From Archangium primigenium (lineage in GTDB: Bacteria > Myxococcota > Myxococcia > Myxococcales > Myxococcaceae), in NCBI RefSeq assembly GCF_016904885.1, contig NZ_JADWYI010000001.1, positions 6,634,001-6,698,000 on the forward strand: DNA of 64,000 nt. The letters are read 5' to 3'. Below, piece by piece: positions 1 to 8,689 of the stretch. The notes under the pieces were generated by a model that did not search any database, was not told the origin of the DNA, and worked only from the letters and a program-made list of their open reading frames with translations. Position 1 is the stretch's first letter; every line of letters begins with the position of its first letter. A program made the translations under genes and the position numbers.

Positions 1-496
1 CCAGTTCACCCGCTCGAAGGTGGCGGTCGTCTGCGCGGGCGCCAAGAGCATCCTCGACCTGAACCTGACCCTGGAGTTCCTGGAGACGCACTGCGTGCCG
101 GTCATCTCCTACCGGTTCGACGACTTCCCCGCCTTCTACTGCCTGTCCAGCGGACTGCGCAGCCCCCACCGGATGGACGACGAGGCGCTGATCGCCCGGG
201 CCATCGAGAACCACTGGGCGCTGGGCAATGACAACGGCATCCTCATCACCCGCCCCATCAACGCGGAGGACGCGATCGACAGCCGCGAGGTCGACGCCGT
301 GATCTCCAAGGCGATGGTCACCGCGGAGAAGGAAGGCGTCCGGGGCAACGCGCTCACCAAGTACCTCATGCGCGCCGTGGACAAGGTCACCGAGGGGCGC
401 TCGGCCAAGGCGAACATGTCGGTGCTCATCAGCACGGCGGAGCTGGCGGGCCGTATCGCCGTGGCCCACGCCCAGCTCCAGCCGAGGCCGTCATGA
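1..496 (+). CDS. psuG: Pseudouridine-5'-phosphate glycosidase (PsuG/IndA family), 3' part
   Basis: Partial gene; the reading frame is open from base 2 and the start lies left of the window. The visible 164 residues match the C-terminal part of the PsuG family: the [10 protein letters not shown] segment, a [10 protein letters not shown] segment where the active site forms, and the closing helix with [16 protein letters not shown]. The family reversibly splits pseudouridine 5'-phosphate into uracil and ribose 5-phosphate, and some members run the C-glycosidic bond-forming direction in C-nucleoside biosynthesis. Its stop overlaps the start of the next gene by 4 bases (ATGA), so the two are translationally coupled. 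The neighbours (HAD phosphatase, transporter pair, DUF4243, upp) favour a biosynthetic IndA/MinB-like role over simple salvage. That role is inference; the family call is firm. Confidence 0.88.
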   Translation, partial: QFTRSKVAVVCAGAKSILDLNLTLEFLETHCVPVISYRFDDFPAFYCLSSGLRSPHRMDDEALIARAIENHWALGNDNGILITRPINAEDAIDSREVDAVISKAMVTAEKEGVRGNALTKYLMRAVDKVTEGRSAKANMSVLISTAELAGRIAVAHAQLQPRPS

Positions 497-1167
497 CCCC
501 CCGCGCCGCGCTGTTCGATCTGGATGGGACGCTCGTGGACACGCCTCGCGCGATCGTCGAGACGTTCACGGCGGCCTTCGCCTCCATGGGGGTCCATGAC
601 CGGGACCCCGCGGCCATTCGCGCCACCATCGGGCTGCCGCTCGAGCAGGCCTTCAGCCGTCTGTTGGAGGTGCCCCTGACCGACCCCCAGGTTGCCCAGG
701 GCGTCAAGCAGTACCAGGCCTTCTTCAAGGAGCTCATCCTGCCCAAGGCCTCCACCCTGCTCTTCCCCGGGGTGGTGGAGGGTCTGGAGGCGCTGCGCGG
801 ACAGGGCATCGCCTTGGCGGTGGCGACGAGCAAGTACTACGCGAGCGCGGACGCCCTGCTCAAGGCGGCGGGGATCCGGGAGCACTTCGACCTGGTCGTG
901 GGCGCGGATCAGGTCTCCCAGCCCAAGCCCCACCCCGAGATGGGCGAGTTCATCATGCGGACGTTGAAGGTCTCGGCCGAGCACGCGGTGATGGTGGGCG
1001 ACACGACGCATGACTTGAAGATGGCCCGGGCCGCGGGCATGCGCTCGGTGGCCGTCAGCTACGGCGTGCACAGCGTGCAGGAGCTGAAGTCCTCCGAGCC
1101 CACCTGGCTCGCCAATACATTCGACGATGTGCTTCAGTGCATCCAGACAGGGCTGTCGCGGAACTGA
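493..1167 (+). CDS. HAD-family phosphatase, IndB/MinC N-domain-like
   Basis: A 224-residue haloacid-dehalogenase hydrolase. Motif I is [10 protein letters not shown] with Asp9 as nucleophile and Asp11 as general acid. A helical cap follows, then motif II (VAVATSK), the KPHPE lysine motif and motif IV ([12 protein letters not shown]). Family members dephosphorylate small sugar or nucleotide phosphates. Next to a PsuG homologue the likely substrate is pseudouridine 5'-phosphate or a related C-nucleotide. In indigoidine and minimycin clusters an equivalent phosphatase domain sits beside the PsuG homologue; in minimycin it is fused to a DUF4243 domain, whereas here DUF4243 is a separate gene three positions downstream. 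The start is fixed by the ATGA overlap with psuG. Phosphoglycolate phosphatase-like activity is the main alternative. Confidence 0.85.
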   Translation: MTPRAALFDLDGTLVDTPRAIVETFTAAFASMGVHDRDPAAIRATIGLPLEQAFSRLLEVPLTDPQVAQGVKQYQAFFKELILPKASTLLFPGVVEGLEALRGQGIALAVATSKYYASADALLKAAGIREHFDLVVGADQVSQPKPHPEMGEFIMRTLKVSAEHAVMVGDTTHDLKMARAAGMRSVAVSYGVHSVQELKSSEPTWLANTFDDVLQCIQTGLSRN

Positions 1168-1170
1168 CGG

Positions 1171-1653
1171 GTGCAGGCAATCATGATGGGGCGTTCCAAG
1201 GATTGGCTTCTGGCCGTAGCGGGGGGTGCGCTTCTCGCGTTGATGATCAATTACAACAGCCTGCTGGCGAGGCACACCACACCCATGTTCGCGTCGTGGG
1301 TGGCGCACGGGCTGGGCGCGGCGGCGGCGTTCGTGCTCGTCGGGGTGTATGCCACGGTCCTGCGGCCCGCGGGCGCGGGAGCGCCCGCCGTCCGGGCGAA
1401 GGCACCGCTCTGGTTCTATCTGGGAGGCATTCCCGGAACACTCACGGTGATCCTGGCGGCCATCACGGTCAACAGCAGTCTGTCCTTGTCCGGCACCATC
1501 TCCTTCATGCTGGTGGGCCAGGTGATCTTCGGCATCGTGTCGGATCACTTCGGGCTGTTTCGCACGCCTCAGCGGAAGATCGTCGCCTCGGACTTCCTGG
1601 TGGCGCTCCTGGTGCTCACGGGCAGCGCGCTCATCATCTATGGGCGGGCGTGA
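1171..1653 (+). CDS. YdcZ/DUF606-type DMT membrane protein, first of a pair
   Basis: About 160 residues with five predicted membrane segments and a final helix ending IIYGRA. The pattern fits the YdcZ (DUF606) branch of the drug/metabolite transporter superfamily, whose half-size members often occur as adjacent pairs that probably form a heterodimer. The GTG at 1171 lies 3 bases after the phosphatase stop; ATG codons at 1183 and 1186 are alternative starts. Placed between the phosphatase and the DUF4243 gene, it probably exports a product of this operon or of the missing upstream genes. The substrate is not visible in the sequence. Confidence 0.75.
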   Translation: MQAIMMGRSKDWLLAVAGGALLALMINYNSLLARHTTPMFASWVAHGLGAAAAFVLVGVYATVLRPAGAGAPAVRAKAPLWFYLGGIPGTLTVILAAITVNSSLSLSGTISFMLVGQVIFGIVSDHFGLFRTPQRKIVASDFLVALLVLTGSALIIYGRA

Positions 1654-1656
1654 CGC

Positions 1657-2106
1657 GTGACGCTCTACATCCTGCTCGCGCTGCTCAACGGAACGGTCAT
1701 TGGCACGAGCCGCGCCATCAATGGCCGGCTCAGCGTGGAGGCCGGGCCCTTCAAGGCCTCGCTGTGGAACCACGTCGTCGGCTTCCTGTTCCTGAGCCTG
1801 CTCTTGTTGGCCCTGGGTGACTGGCGGTTCCAGGCCGTTCCCGCGCCGCCCCTGGCCGCGTACCTCGGCGGCTTCTTCGGGGCGCTCTTCGTGGCCGTCA
1901 ACAGCTACGTGTTTCCCCGCCTGGGCGCGATGAACGCCGCCCTGCTCGTCATCAGCGGCCAGATGATCGCCGCCGTCTTGATGGACTACCGCAACCAGGG
2001 CGTGGCCCCCTCGCCCATCCGCTGCCTGGGCGTCGCCATCGTGCTCCTGGGCATCTACTTGACCCGGGTCTCGAAGTCCGCCCCGAAGAAGGACAAGGCA
2101 CCATGA
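1657..2106 (+). CDS. YdcZ/DUF606-type DMT membrane protein, second of a pair
   Basis: A 149-residue hydrophobic protein with five predicted membrane segments and a lysine-rich tail (SKSAPKKDKAP) that should face the cytoplasm by the positive-inside rule. It belongs to the same YdcZ/DUF606 group as the preceding protein and probably forms the other half of the transporter. The start is the GTG at 1657, three bases after the previous stop. The stop overlaps the next ATG by 4 bases, so both halves and the DUF4243 protein should be made together. Acting as the cluster's exporter or self-resistance pump is inference from position. Confidence 0.75.
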   Translation: MTLYILLALLNGTVIGTSRAINGRLSVEAGPFKASLWNHVVGFLFLSLLLLALGDWRFQAVPAPPLAAYLGGFFGALFVAVNSYVFPRLGAMNAALLVISGQMIAAVLMDYRNQGVAPSPIRCLGVAIVLLGIYLTRVSKSAPKKDKAP

Positions 2107-3299
2107 CTGACACCACGCTGGTCGAGGACATGCTGAACGATCAGGCCCACCACATCGAGTTCAACGGGCACCTGACCAACCACGTGAAGCACGCGGTGGT
2201 CGCGCTCGCCGGACTCGGTGCGTCCCCGGGGAAGATCAAGGCGTACTACGACAACTACGCGCGGCTGACGCCCTATGGCTATGGGCTGGAGGCCCCGAAG
2301 CGCTCCAAGCACACCATCACCGAGGACAACTGGAAGCAGTTCCTCGGTCGGCGGACGAGCTACGGCTCGTACTGCGAGTTCTTCGATCGTCGGCAGAAGG
2401 AGCTGGGCACGGACGCGCTGCTCAAGCTGTACGTGCCCGAACTGCTGGCCGGCTGGGTGGGCGCCTTCACGCACGCCACCATTCACCTGGGCTGGGCGCT
2501 GGACATCCAGAGCCGGTGGATGACCATCGAGGGGCTCGCGTACATGGTGTTCTCGGACGTGTCCTGCCATCCGGAGCGGGCCTTCCGCAGCGAGCACCTG
2601 CGCGACACGTGCGCCCAGGACTCGCTGCTGCGCATCGCGGGCGAATGGGAGAAGAACCACGCGGCGCTCCATGCGTGGGTGGAGGCCCTGGTGGCCGACA
2701 CCGCGGTGGGCATCGCCGCGGGCATCCACCCCGAGCTGGCGCGCTCGGGCTTGCAGTACCGCATCGCCCGGATGTCCGCGCAGGGCCACCCGCTCATCTA
2801 CGAGCTGCCGACGTGGATCGACACCCAGGACGTCACCGTGAGCTGGGAGCAGCTCTACGAGGTGACGACGCTGTTGTACCTGGCCCAGCCGGGTGACTTC
2901 GTCCTGCTGCACCTCATCACCTCCCTGCACGCGATGGAGCAGATCTCCCTGCACCTGCCCGCCGCCCAGCGCCGGGACGTCGTGCGGTGCTTCTGGGTGG
3001 GCATCCTGTGCATCCTCTTCTCGCGGGGAACCTTCCCCAGCGCGACGACGCTGGCGCGCCTGCGCGCGACGTACCGGGACGCGGTGGATGGCGACGTGCT
3101 GCCCGCGGACCAGGAGGACTGGGAGCGCATCATCGCCCGGGCGGTCGAGGAGGAGGAGGAGCACAACCCCAAGATGGTCTACGTGCTGCAGCGGGTCTGG
3201 AAGCGCACGGGCCGCCGCTCGCTCTACCGCATCGCGGCCTCGCACTTCACGACGACGCCCGAGTTGCCCAAGACCTTCGAGGAAGCGCCCCACGAGTAG
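2103..3299 (+). CDS. Questin-oxidase-like protein (DUF4243)
   Basis: A 398-residue soluble protein matching the DUF4243/questin oxidase family throughout: an N-terminal HHIEFNGHLTNHVKHAVVAL block, the RRTSYGSYCEFFD segment, and histidine-rich helices (FTHATIHLGWALD and VLLHLITSLHAMEQI). In fungi, homologues such as AflY and questin oxidase carry out Baeyer-Villiger-type oxygenations of aromatic polyketides. In bacterial indigoidine/minimycin clusters a DUF4243 domain accompanies the HAD phosphatase. No flavin or NADPH motif is visible, as in the rest of the family. Translation is coupled to the transporter pair through the ATGA overlap at 2103. The substrate is unknown; tailoring of a C-nucleoside or of indigoidine-type intermediates is inference. 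Confidence 0.8.
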   Translation: MTDTTLVEDMLNDQAHHIEFNGHLTNHVKHAVVALAGLGASPGKIKAYYDNYARLTPYGYGLEAPKRSKHTITEDNWKQFLGRRTSYGSYCEFFDRRQKELGTDALLKLYVPELLAGWVGAFTHATIHLGWALDIQSRWMTIEGLAYMVFSDVSCHPERAFRSEHLRDTCAQDSLLRIAGEWEKNHAALHAWVEALVADTAVGIAAGIHPELARSGLQYRIARMSAQGHPLIYELPTWIDTQDVTVSWEQLYEVTTLLYLAQPGDFVLLHLITSLHAMEQISLHLPAAQRRDVVRCFWVGILCILFSRGTFPSATTLARLRATYRDAVDGDVLPADQEDWERIIARAVEEEEEHNPKMVYVLQRVWKRTGRRSLYRIAASHFTTTPELPKTFEEAPHE

Positions 3300-3325
3300 C
3301 CGCGTGCCCCGGGAACATCACGACC

Positions 3326-4009
3326 ATGATCCAGATACCGTCCGCCCCATCGATTGAGCAGTACCTCGGCAAGAACGTGCACCTGCTGCCGCAGACGCAC
3401 CAGTTGCGCGCCCTGCACACCGTCATCCGCGACCGGAACGCGCGCCGCGAGGACTTCGTCTTCTATTCCGAGCGCATCATCCGGATGCTGGTCGAGGCGA
3501 GCCTGAACCTGTTGCCCTTCGAGAAGCACGACGTGCAGACGCCCGTGGGGCGCACGTACGAGGGCCTGCGCTTCGCCTCGAAGCTCTGTGGCGTCTCCGT
3601 GGTGCGGGCCGGCGAGAGCATGGAGGCGGGCCTGCGCGAGGTGTGCCGCTCCATCCGCATCGGGAAGATCCTCATCCAGCGCGACAAGGTCACCAAGCTG
3701 CCCAAGCTGTACTACGCGTCGCTGCCCGCGGACATCGCCGAGCGGCAGGTCCTGCTCATGGACCCCATGCTGGCCACGGGCGGCTCCGCGCTCGCCGCCA
3801 TCCAGGTGCTGCTGGACAAGGGCGTGCCGGAGGAGAACATCATCTTCATCAACCTGCTCACGGTGCCCGAGGGCATCACCGCCGTGTGCCAGCGCCATCC
3901 CAAGCTGCGGCTCGTGACGTCCTCCATCGAGGAGCGCCTCAACGAGAACGCCTACATGCTGCCGGGCATCGGCGACTTCGGCGATCGCTTCTTCGGAACG
4001 GATGTGTGA
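3326..4009 (+). CDS. upp: Uracil phosphoribosyltransferase
   Basis: The reading frame is open from further upstream, but the ATG at 3326 starts the recognisable protein of 227 residues. It converts uracil and PRPP into UMP. Diagnostic features are the VRAGESMEAGL flavin-like loop, the uracil/phosphate loop LLMDPMLATGGSA and the C-terminal PGIGDFGDRFFGT, the uracil-binding signature. The protein is slightly longer at its N-terminus than typical 208-residue Upp. Being in an operon with a PsuG homologue it could recycle the uracil that PsuG releases. In minimycin clusters a Upp homologue (MinD) is reported to contribute to self-resistance, so a dedicated second copy of upp here would fit a biosynthetic cluster. 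Confidence 0.93.
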   Translation: MIQIPSAPSIEQYLGKNVHLLPQTHQLRALHTVIRDRNARREDFVFYSERIIRMLVEASLNLLPFEKHDVQTPVGRTYEGLRFASKLCGVSVVRAGESMEAGLREVCRSIRIGKILIQRDKVTKLPKLYYASLPADIAERQVLLMDPMLATGGSALAAIQVLLDKGVPEENIIFINLLTVPEGITAVCQRHPKLRLVTSSIEERLNENAYMLPGIGDFGDRFFGTDV

Positions 4010-4022
4010 GGCTCGACGGGCC

Positions 4023-4568
4023 ATGATCGCTCCCGGCCCGACGCTCGAGACCCCCCGGCTGTTGCTGCGACCCACCGCCCTGGAGGACCTCGAGGGCTTC
4101 GTCACCCTGGCGGGCGATCCCGAGTCCGCGCGCTTCATTGGAGGCGTGCAGCCGCGCTCCATGGCCTGGCGGGCGATGTGCGCCATGGCGGGCGCGTGGA
4201 CCCTGCGGGGCTTCGCGATGTTCTCCGTGGTGGAGAAGTCCAGTGGCCGGTGGCTCGGCCGGGTGGGCCCGTGGCAGCCCGAGGGCTGGCCGGGCACCGA
4301 GGTGGGCTGGGGCCTGCTGCGCGAGGGCTGGGGCCAGGGCTACGCCACCGAGGCGGCGGCGGCGACCATGACCTGGGCCTTCGACCACCTCGGCTGGAAG
4401 GAGATCATCCACTGCATCGCGCCGGAGAACACCCCGTCCCAGCGGGTGGCCCAGCGGCTGGGCTCGCGCCTGCTGGGGCCGGTGACGCTGCCCCCGCCCT
4501 ACGACACCACGCCCATCGAGGCCTGGGGCCAGGACCGCGACACCTGGAGGTCACGGCGCGGGAAGTGA
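4023..4568 (+). CDS. GNAT-family N-acetyltransferase (RimJ/RimL type)
   Basis: About 181 residues from the ATG at 4023, 13 bases after the upp stop; an earlier ATG at 4002 inside upp is in frame but adds only MCEARRA. The opening LETPRLLLRP and the acetyl-CoA loop REGWGQGYATEAA are hallmarks of the RimJ/RimL branch, and the C-terminus has the NTPSQRVAQRLG segment. Members acetylate amino groups of proteins, polyamines or small-molecule antibiotics. Its place at the end of the PsuG operon would allow product modification or resistance, but a housekeeping role is equally possible. It converges on the PHP-domain gene, with an 18-base overlap of the 3' ends. Confidence 0.85.
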   Translation: MIAPGPTLETPRLLLRPTALEDLEGFVTLAGDPESARFIGGVQPRSMAWRAMCAMAGAWTLRGFAMFSVVEKSSGRWLGRVGPWQPEGWPGTEVGWGLLREGWGQGYATEAAAATMTWAFDHLGWKEIIHCIAPENTPSQRVAQRLGSRLLGPVTLPPPYDTTPIEAWGQDRDTWRSRRGK

Positions 4569-6131
4569 CCGGGCGGGGAGCTCCACGGGAGCGGAGACGA
4601 CCTCCGGCTGGAGCGCATCCACCACCCGCCATCGCGCCCGGGGGGACATGGCCTCGGGCGCGAGGGGGATGCACCCCTCCCCGTGTTCCAGGGGCCCCAC
4701 GGTCCGCCAGTCCCCGTCTTCGTCACCCGGCGCCTGCCGCTGCAGCAACAGGTGTGGCCCTCCTCCCTCGAGCCGCAGGCAGGACGAGGCCACGCCCGAC
4801 CGCGCGTCGCCCTCCAGGACGAGCCGGGGCCGGGCGATGGGGTTGGTGATCCAGACGGGCGCCAGGATGACCTCGGCCTCCGGACGCTCGCGCTCCAGGC
4901 GCACCACGTAGATGGACTCGTAGGGCGTCAGGCTCAACTCCTCGCGCAGGTCCACCCGCGTCGCGTCCTGGTACTCGATGACCCGCAGGGGCCGCTCGGG
5001 CTGGGAGGGAGACCACACCTCCAGCCGCGTCCAGACCTCGTGGCCGACGCGGCCCCCCCGGGTGGCGCCCCAGATGGTGAAGTCGAGCCGCGCCTCGCCC
5101 GGGGCCAGGGTGAGCTCGGAGCCCATGGTGCGCTGGTTGACCACGAAGAAGCCCGAGGCCCCGGCCACGGACGTGCTGAAGGCCCACCGCAGCCGCATGG
5201 CCCAGAGCAGGCCCTCGTAGGAGAGCGTCTCGTCCGCGGGCAGCAGCAAGCCCGTGCGCTGTCCGGACTCCGCGTCCTTCCACTTCTCCGGTGGCACGCC
5301 GGGCTCCTCCGCGAACGTCCGTCCCCGCGAGTCCGCGCCCCGCCAGGGCTCGAAGTTCGCGTGCGAGTCCGTGTTCGACACGGGCGCGACGCGGAAGCCC
5401 CGCCGCAGCAACTCGAAGTACGACGGCAGGCCCTTGTACTCGGCCAATTCCACGGCCTCGCGCACCCGCTGGCGCCGCTCGGGCTGATCTTCCGGCGGCA
5501 GGCGGAACCACGGATCCTCCGGGTCCGGATGGTTGAGCTGCACGTGGGTGCTGAGCACGGGGTCGTCCGCGTAGCGCGCGAGGATGGCGTCGTGCCACGT
5601 CTCCAGCCGCTCCGAGTTCATCAGGATGAGCCGGTTGAAGACGTTGAAGTGCACCGAGTGCCGGGGGCCGGTGTAGCTCTCCACGCCCTTGAGCGCCAGC
5701 AGGTCCGGCGGTTGGATCGAGCGGGTGCCCGAGAGGGATTGCACCGTGGGCGCGAGCTCGTCGTAGAGCTTCCAGGACGTGCTGTGATTGGTGATGGCGA
5801 TGAAGTCATAGCCAAAGGACCAGGCCGAGCGGTTCACCTCGTCCCGCCGGATGGTGGGCGTGGACGTGCCGCCGTCCGCGTGGCCCCGGGAGTGCGCGTG
5901 GAGATCTCCCAGATAGGTCCGCCAGCCGCCCAGGAACTCCGTGGCGATCACCTGGCGGTGGTTGTCGATGCGCCCCGCGGGCCGGGGATGGCGGCTGCTC
6001 GCGGAGACATTGGTGACGTCGGGATCCCAGGGCCAGCCCTCGGTCGGCCGGGGCTCTTGCGCGAGCCCGGAGCCAGGAATGGACAGCAAGGCCAACAGCG
6101 GCCCCAGACACGAACGAGGACAACGGACCAT
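4551..6131 (-). CDS. Secreted PHP-domain metal-dependent phosphoesterase-like protein
   Basis: The start at 6131 is chosen because GGGAGA lies 4 bases upstream and the sequence begins with a clean signal peptide (MVRCPRSCLGPLLALLSIPG, cleaved near GLAQ). The mature protein of about 500 residues opens with a PHP-type metal-binding motif DLHAHSRGHADGG, followed by ITNHS, LKGVESYTG, HVQLNHPD and SNTDSHANFEPW, which supply the usual histidines and acidic residues. PHP domains hydrolyse phosphoesters using two or three metal ions. Export is unusual for nucleic-acid PHP enzymes and suggests an extracellular or periplasmic phosphoesterase; related exported proteins are annotated DUF3604. Substrate unknown. 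It reads divergently from the beta-helix protein gene at 6403. Confidence 0.78.
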   Translation of the reverse strand: MVRCPRSCLGPLLALLSIPGSGLAQEPRPTEGWPWDPDVTNVSASSRHPRPAGRIDNHRQVIATEFLGGWRTYLGDLHAHSRGHADGGTSTPTIRRDEVNRSAWSFGYDFIAITNHSTSWKLYDELAPTVQSLSGTRSIQPPDLLALKGVESYTGPRHSVHFNVFNRLILMNSERLETWHDAILARYADDPVLSTHVQLNHPDPEDPWFRLPPEDQPERRQRVREAVELAEYKGLPSYFELLRRGFRVAPVSNTDSHANFEPWRGADSRGRTFAEEPGVPPEKWKDAESGQRTGLLLPADETLSYEGLLWAMRLRWAFSTSVAGASGFFVVNQRTMGSELTLAPGEARLDFTIWGATRGGRVGHEVWTRLEVWSPSQPERPLRVIEYQDATRVDLREELSLTPYESIYVVRLERERPEAEVILAPVWITNPIARPRLVLEGDARSGVASSCLRLEGGGPHLLLQRQAPGDEDGDWRTVGPLEHGEGCIPLAPEAMSPRARWRVVDALQPEVVSAPVELPARSLPAP

Positions 6132-6402
6132 CGGGTCTCCCATGTATGGCGAACAAATCCGATGTGAGAAGTGGCCACACACGCGCCCCGTCACCACGGC
6201 CCGGGGGACGCACCCGAGTGGTGTGCGTTCAACAGCCCCGCGGCAACGAAAACGGTTTATTCAATTTTTCTGAGAATTCCCCGAAAGTTTCTGTTAGAAG
6301 CATCCGCGGCCGTCATCAGACAGACAGCGGACCGAGCGAGGCCTGTGCCCTGCCCCCGTGTCGTCGACCGCCTGGACGGGCTCCCCTCCGAGAGGACATG
6401 CA
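6132..6402. promoter_or_regulatory. Divergent promoter region with an AT-rich core
   Basis: This 271-base spacer separates two outward-facing exported-protein genes. Most of it has normal high GC, but about 6248-6297 is strikingly AT-rich (for example TTTATTCAATTTTTCTGAG), as expected for promoter melting regions here. No clear -35/-10 pair could be assigned with confidence. The end carries AGAGGACATGCA just before the ATG at 6403, giving a purine-rich ribosome-binding site. No further gene is visible in the spacer. Confidence 0.45.
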
Positions 6403-8610
6403 ATGAAGAGAAGGTCTACTGCTCCGATTTCCGTATGGGCGTCCATGGCGGGTCTGTTCGCGCTCGCGCCCCAAGGGGCCCTGGCGGCGGGCATTGGCGA
6501 GGCCAACACGACGATCTTCGGTCCTCGCGTCTATGTCTTCGATCCCACCATGCCGGCCGGGGACATCACCAACGTCGCCAACACGGTCTTCCAGAAGCTG
6601 GAGTCGGCCGAGTTCAGCAGCGAGCGCTATGCGCTGCTCTTCAAGCCGGGCAACTACAACGTCAACTTCAACGTGGGCTTCTACACCCACGTGGCCGGCC
6701 TCGGGCAGAACCCGGATGACGTGCACTTCAACGGCGGCGTGAACGTCAACGCCGACTGGGACAACGGCAACGCGACCCGCAACTTCTGGCGCGCGCTGGA
6801 GAACTACTCGGTCACCCCGTCCAATGGGCAGACGCAGATCGCCGTCTCCCAGGCGGCGCCGCTGCGGCGTCTGCACATCAAGGGGCAGCTGCACCTGTTC
6901 GACTTCGACTCGAACTGGAACGCGGGCTGGGCCAGCGGCGGCTTCCTCGCCGACTCCATCGTGGACAGCCAGGTCGTCCCCGCCTCGCAGCAGCAGTGGC
7001 TGTCGCGCAACAGCCAGTGGGCGAGCTGGAACAACGGCGTGTGGAACATGGTGTTCGTGGGCTGCAACAACGCGCCCTCGGGCCAGTTCCCCGAGCCGCC
7101 CTACACGGTCATCACCAAGACGCCCATCATCCGCGAGAAGCCCTACCTCTACGTGCGCAACTCGGGCCAGTACGACGTCTTCGTGCCGGCGCTGCAGACC
7201 AACACCCAGGGCGTGAGCTGGGCCAATGGCACCACGCCGGGCCAGTCCGTCTCCATCGATCAGTTCCACATCGCGCGGCCGGAGACGGCCACCGCCGCCA
7301 GCCTCAACACCGCGCTGAGCCAGGGCAAGCACCTGCTGTTCACGCCGGGCATCTACCGGCTGGACGACACGCTGCGCGTCAACAACGCCAACACCATCGT
7401 GCTCGGCATTGGCGTGGCCACGATCATCCCCACCACCGGCAAGGTGGCCATGGCGGTGGCGGACGTGGACGGCGTGAAGCTCGCGGGCCTCACCTTCGAC
7501 GCGGGTCCCGTCAACTCCCCCACCATCCTCGAGGTCGGTCCCACGGGCAGCTCGCGGGATCACACGGCCAACCCCACCTCGCTGCACGACATCACCGTGC
7601 GCACGGGCGGCGCCACCAACGGCCGCTACGACGTGGGCATCAAGATCAACAGCAACCAGGTCATCGGCGATCACTTCTGGCTGTGGCGCGCGGACCACGG
7701 CACGGGCGCGGGCTGGACGTCCAACGTGTCCAAGAACGGCCTGGTGGTCAACGGCCAGCAGGTCACCCTCTACGGCCTCTTCAACGAGCACCACAACGAG
7801 TACCAGACGCTGTGGAACGGCAACGGCGGGCGGGTGTACTTCTACCAGTCCGAGATTCCGTATGACGTGCCCAACCAGCCGGTGTGGATGAGCAAGAACG
7901 GCACGGTGAATGGCTATGCGTCGTACAAGGTCGCCGACTCGGTGACGACGCACGAGGCCTGGGGTCTGGGCGTGTACTCGTTCTTCCGGGACGCGGCCGT
8001 GAAGCTCGAGAGCGCCATCGAGGTGCCCAACGTCTCGGGCATCAAGCTGCACAGCGCCACCACCATCTGGCTCACCGGCACGCCGGGCAGCGAGATCACC
8101 CACGTCATCAACGGCACGGGCGGCCGGGTGTACGCGAACACGCCCGCCACGGCCATGCGGCAGACGGTGGCCGAGTTCGTGGGCACCGGAACGGGCACGG
8201 GCAACGGCGGCACGGGCGCGGCGCTCGTGCGCACGGGGTGGACGGCCACCTCCAGCCCGACGAGCGGGGATGTGCCGGCCAACCTCCTGGACGGCAGCAT
8301 GTCCACGCGGTGGAGCACGGGCACGGCCATGGTGCCCAACCAGTCCCTCACGCTCGACATGAAGGCGACGACGACCTTCAACAAGATCGTGATGGACGGC
8401 ACGGGCAGCAACGACGACTACCCGCGCGGCTACGCCGTGTACGTGTCGGCCGATGGCACCAACTGGGGCAGCGCCATCGCCACCGGGACGGGCTCCGGGC
8501 CCGTGGTGACGGTGAGCTTCACGGCCCGCTCGGCGCGCTACATCCGGGTGGTGCAGACGGGCACCGCCTCCAGTTGGTGGTCCATGCGCGAGTTCAACGT
8601 CTATTACTGA
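6403..8610 (+). CDS. Secreted right-handed beta-helix protein with C-terminal F5/8 type C (discoidin) domain
   Basis: The ATG at 6403 (735 residues) follows a purine-rich site and begins a signal peptide ending near GALAAG; an upstream in-frame ATG at 6358 lacks these. Residues 30-600 are Asn/Gly-rich repeats of the parallel beta-helix type seen in GH55 glucanases and pectate-lyase superfamily proteins, with segments such as HLLFTPGIYRLDDTLRVNN and KNGLVVNGQQVTLYGLF. After a Gly/Thr linker, residues 605-735 form a discoidin/CBM32-like domain (PANLLDGSMSTRWSTG, ARYIRVVQTG, WWSMREFNVYY). Similar proteins are often mislabelled adenylyl cyclase in databases. Polysaccharide binding or beta-glucan cleavage is likely, but no catalytic residues could be assigned. 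A strong terminator follows. Confidence 0.75.
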   Translation: MKRRSTAPISVWASMAGLFALAPQGALAAGIGEANTTIFGPRVYVFDPTMPAGDITNVANTVFQKLESAEFSSERYALLFKPGNYNVNFNVGFYTHVAGLGQNPDDVHFNGGVNVNADWDNGNATRNFWRALENYSVTPSNGQTQIAVSQAAPLRRLHIKGQLHLFDFDSNWNAGWASGGFLADSIVDSQVVPASQQQWLSRNSQWASWNNGVWNMVFVGCNNAPSGQFPEPPYTVITKTPIIREKPYLYVRNSGQYDVFVPALQTNTQGVSWANGTTPGQSVSIDQFHIARPETATAASLNTALSQGKHLLFTPGIYRLDDTLRVNNANTIVLGIGVATIIPTTGKVAMAVADVDGVKLAGLTFDAGPVNSPTILEVGPTGSSRDHTANPTSLHDITVRTGGATNGRYDVGIKINSNQVIGDHFWLWRADHGTGAGWTSNVSKNGLVVNGQQVTLYGLFNEHHNEYQTLWNGNGGRVYFYQSEIPYDVPNQPVWMSKNGTVNGYASYKVADSVTTHEAWGLGVYSFFRDAAVKLESAIEVPNVSGIKLHSATTIWLTGTPGSEITHVINGTGGRVYANTPATAMRQTVAEFVGTGTGTGNGGTGAALVRTGWTATSSPTSGDVPANLLDGSMSTRWSTGTAMVPNQSLTLDMKATTTFNKIVMDGTGSNDDYPRGYAVYVSADGTNWGSAIATGTGSGPVVTVSFTARSARYIRVVQTGTASSWWSMREFNVYY

Positions 8611-8635
8611 CCGGGTAGCATCCCAGTCCTCATCT

Positions 8636-8668
8636 GGCCCCGCTTCGGATGCACTCCGGAGCGGGGCC
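8636..8668 (+). terminator. Intrinsic terminator hairpin
   Basis: A 13-bp stem (GGCCCCGCTTCGG pairing with CCGGAGCGGGGCC, one G-U) closes a 7-base loop, then GTCGTGTTT. It lies 26 bases after the beta-helix gene stop and just before the ribosome-binding site of the next gene, so it should separate the two transcripts. Confidence 0.75.
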
Positions 8669-8689
8669 GTCGTGTTTCGAAGGAGCACC

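Noticed and set aside
136-1773. 545-codon minus-strand open frame opposite psuG, the phosphatase and the transporter
   Set aside because: Arg/Gly/His-rich composition with no domain. It is a shadow frame made by high third-position GC.
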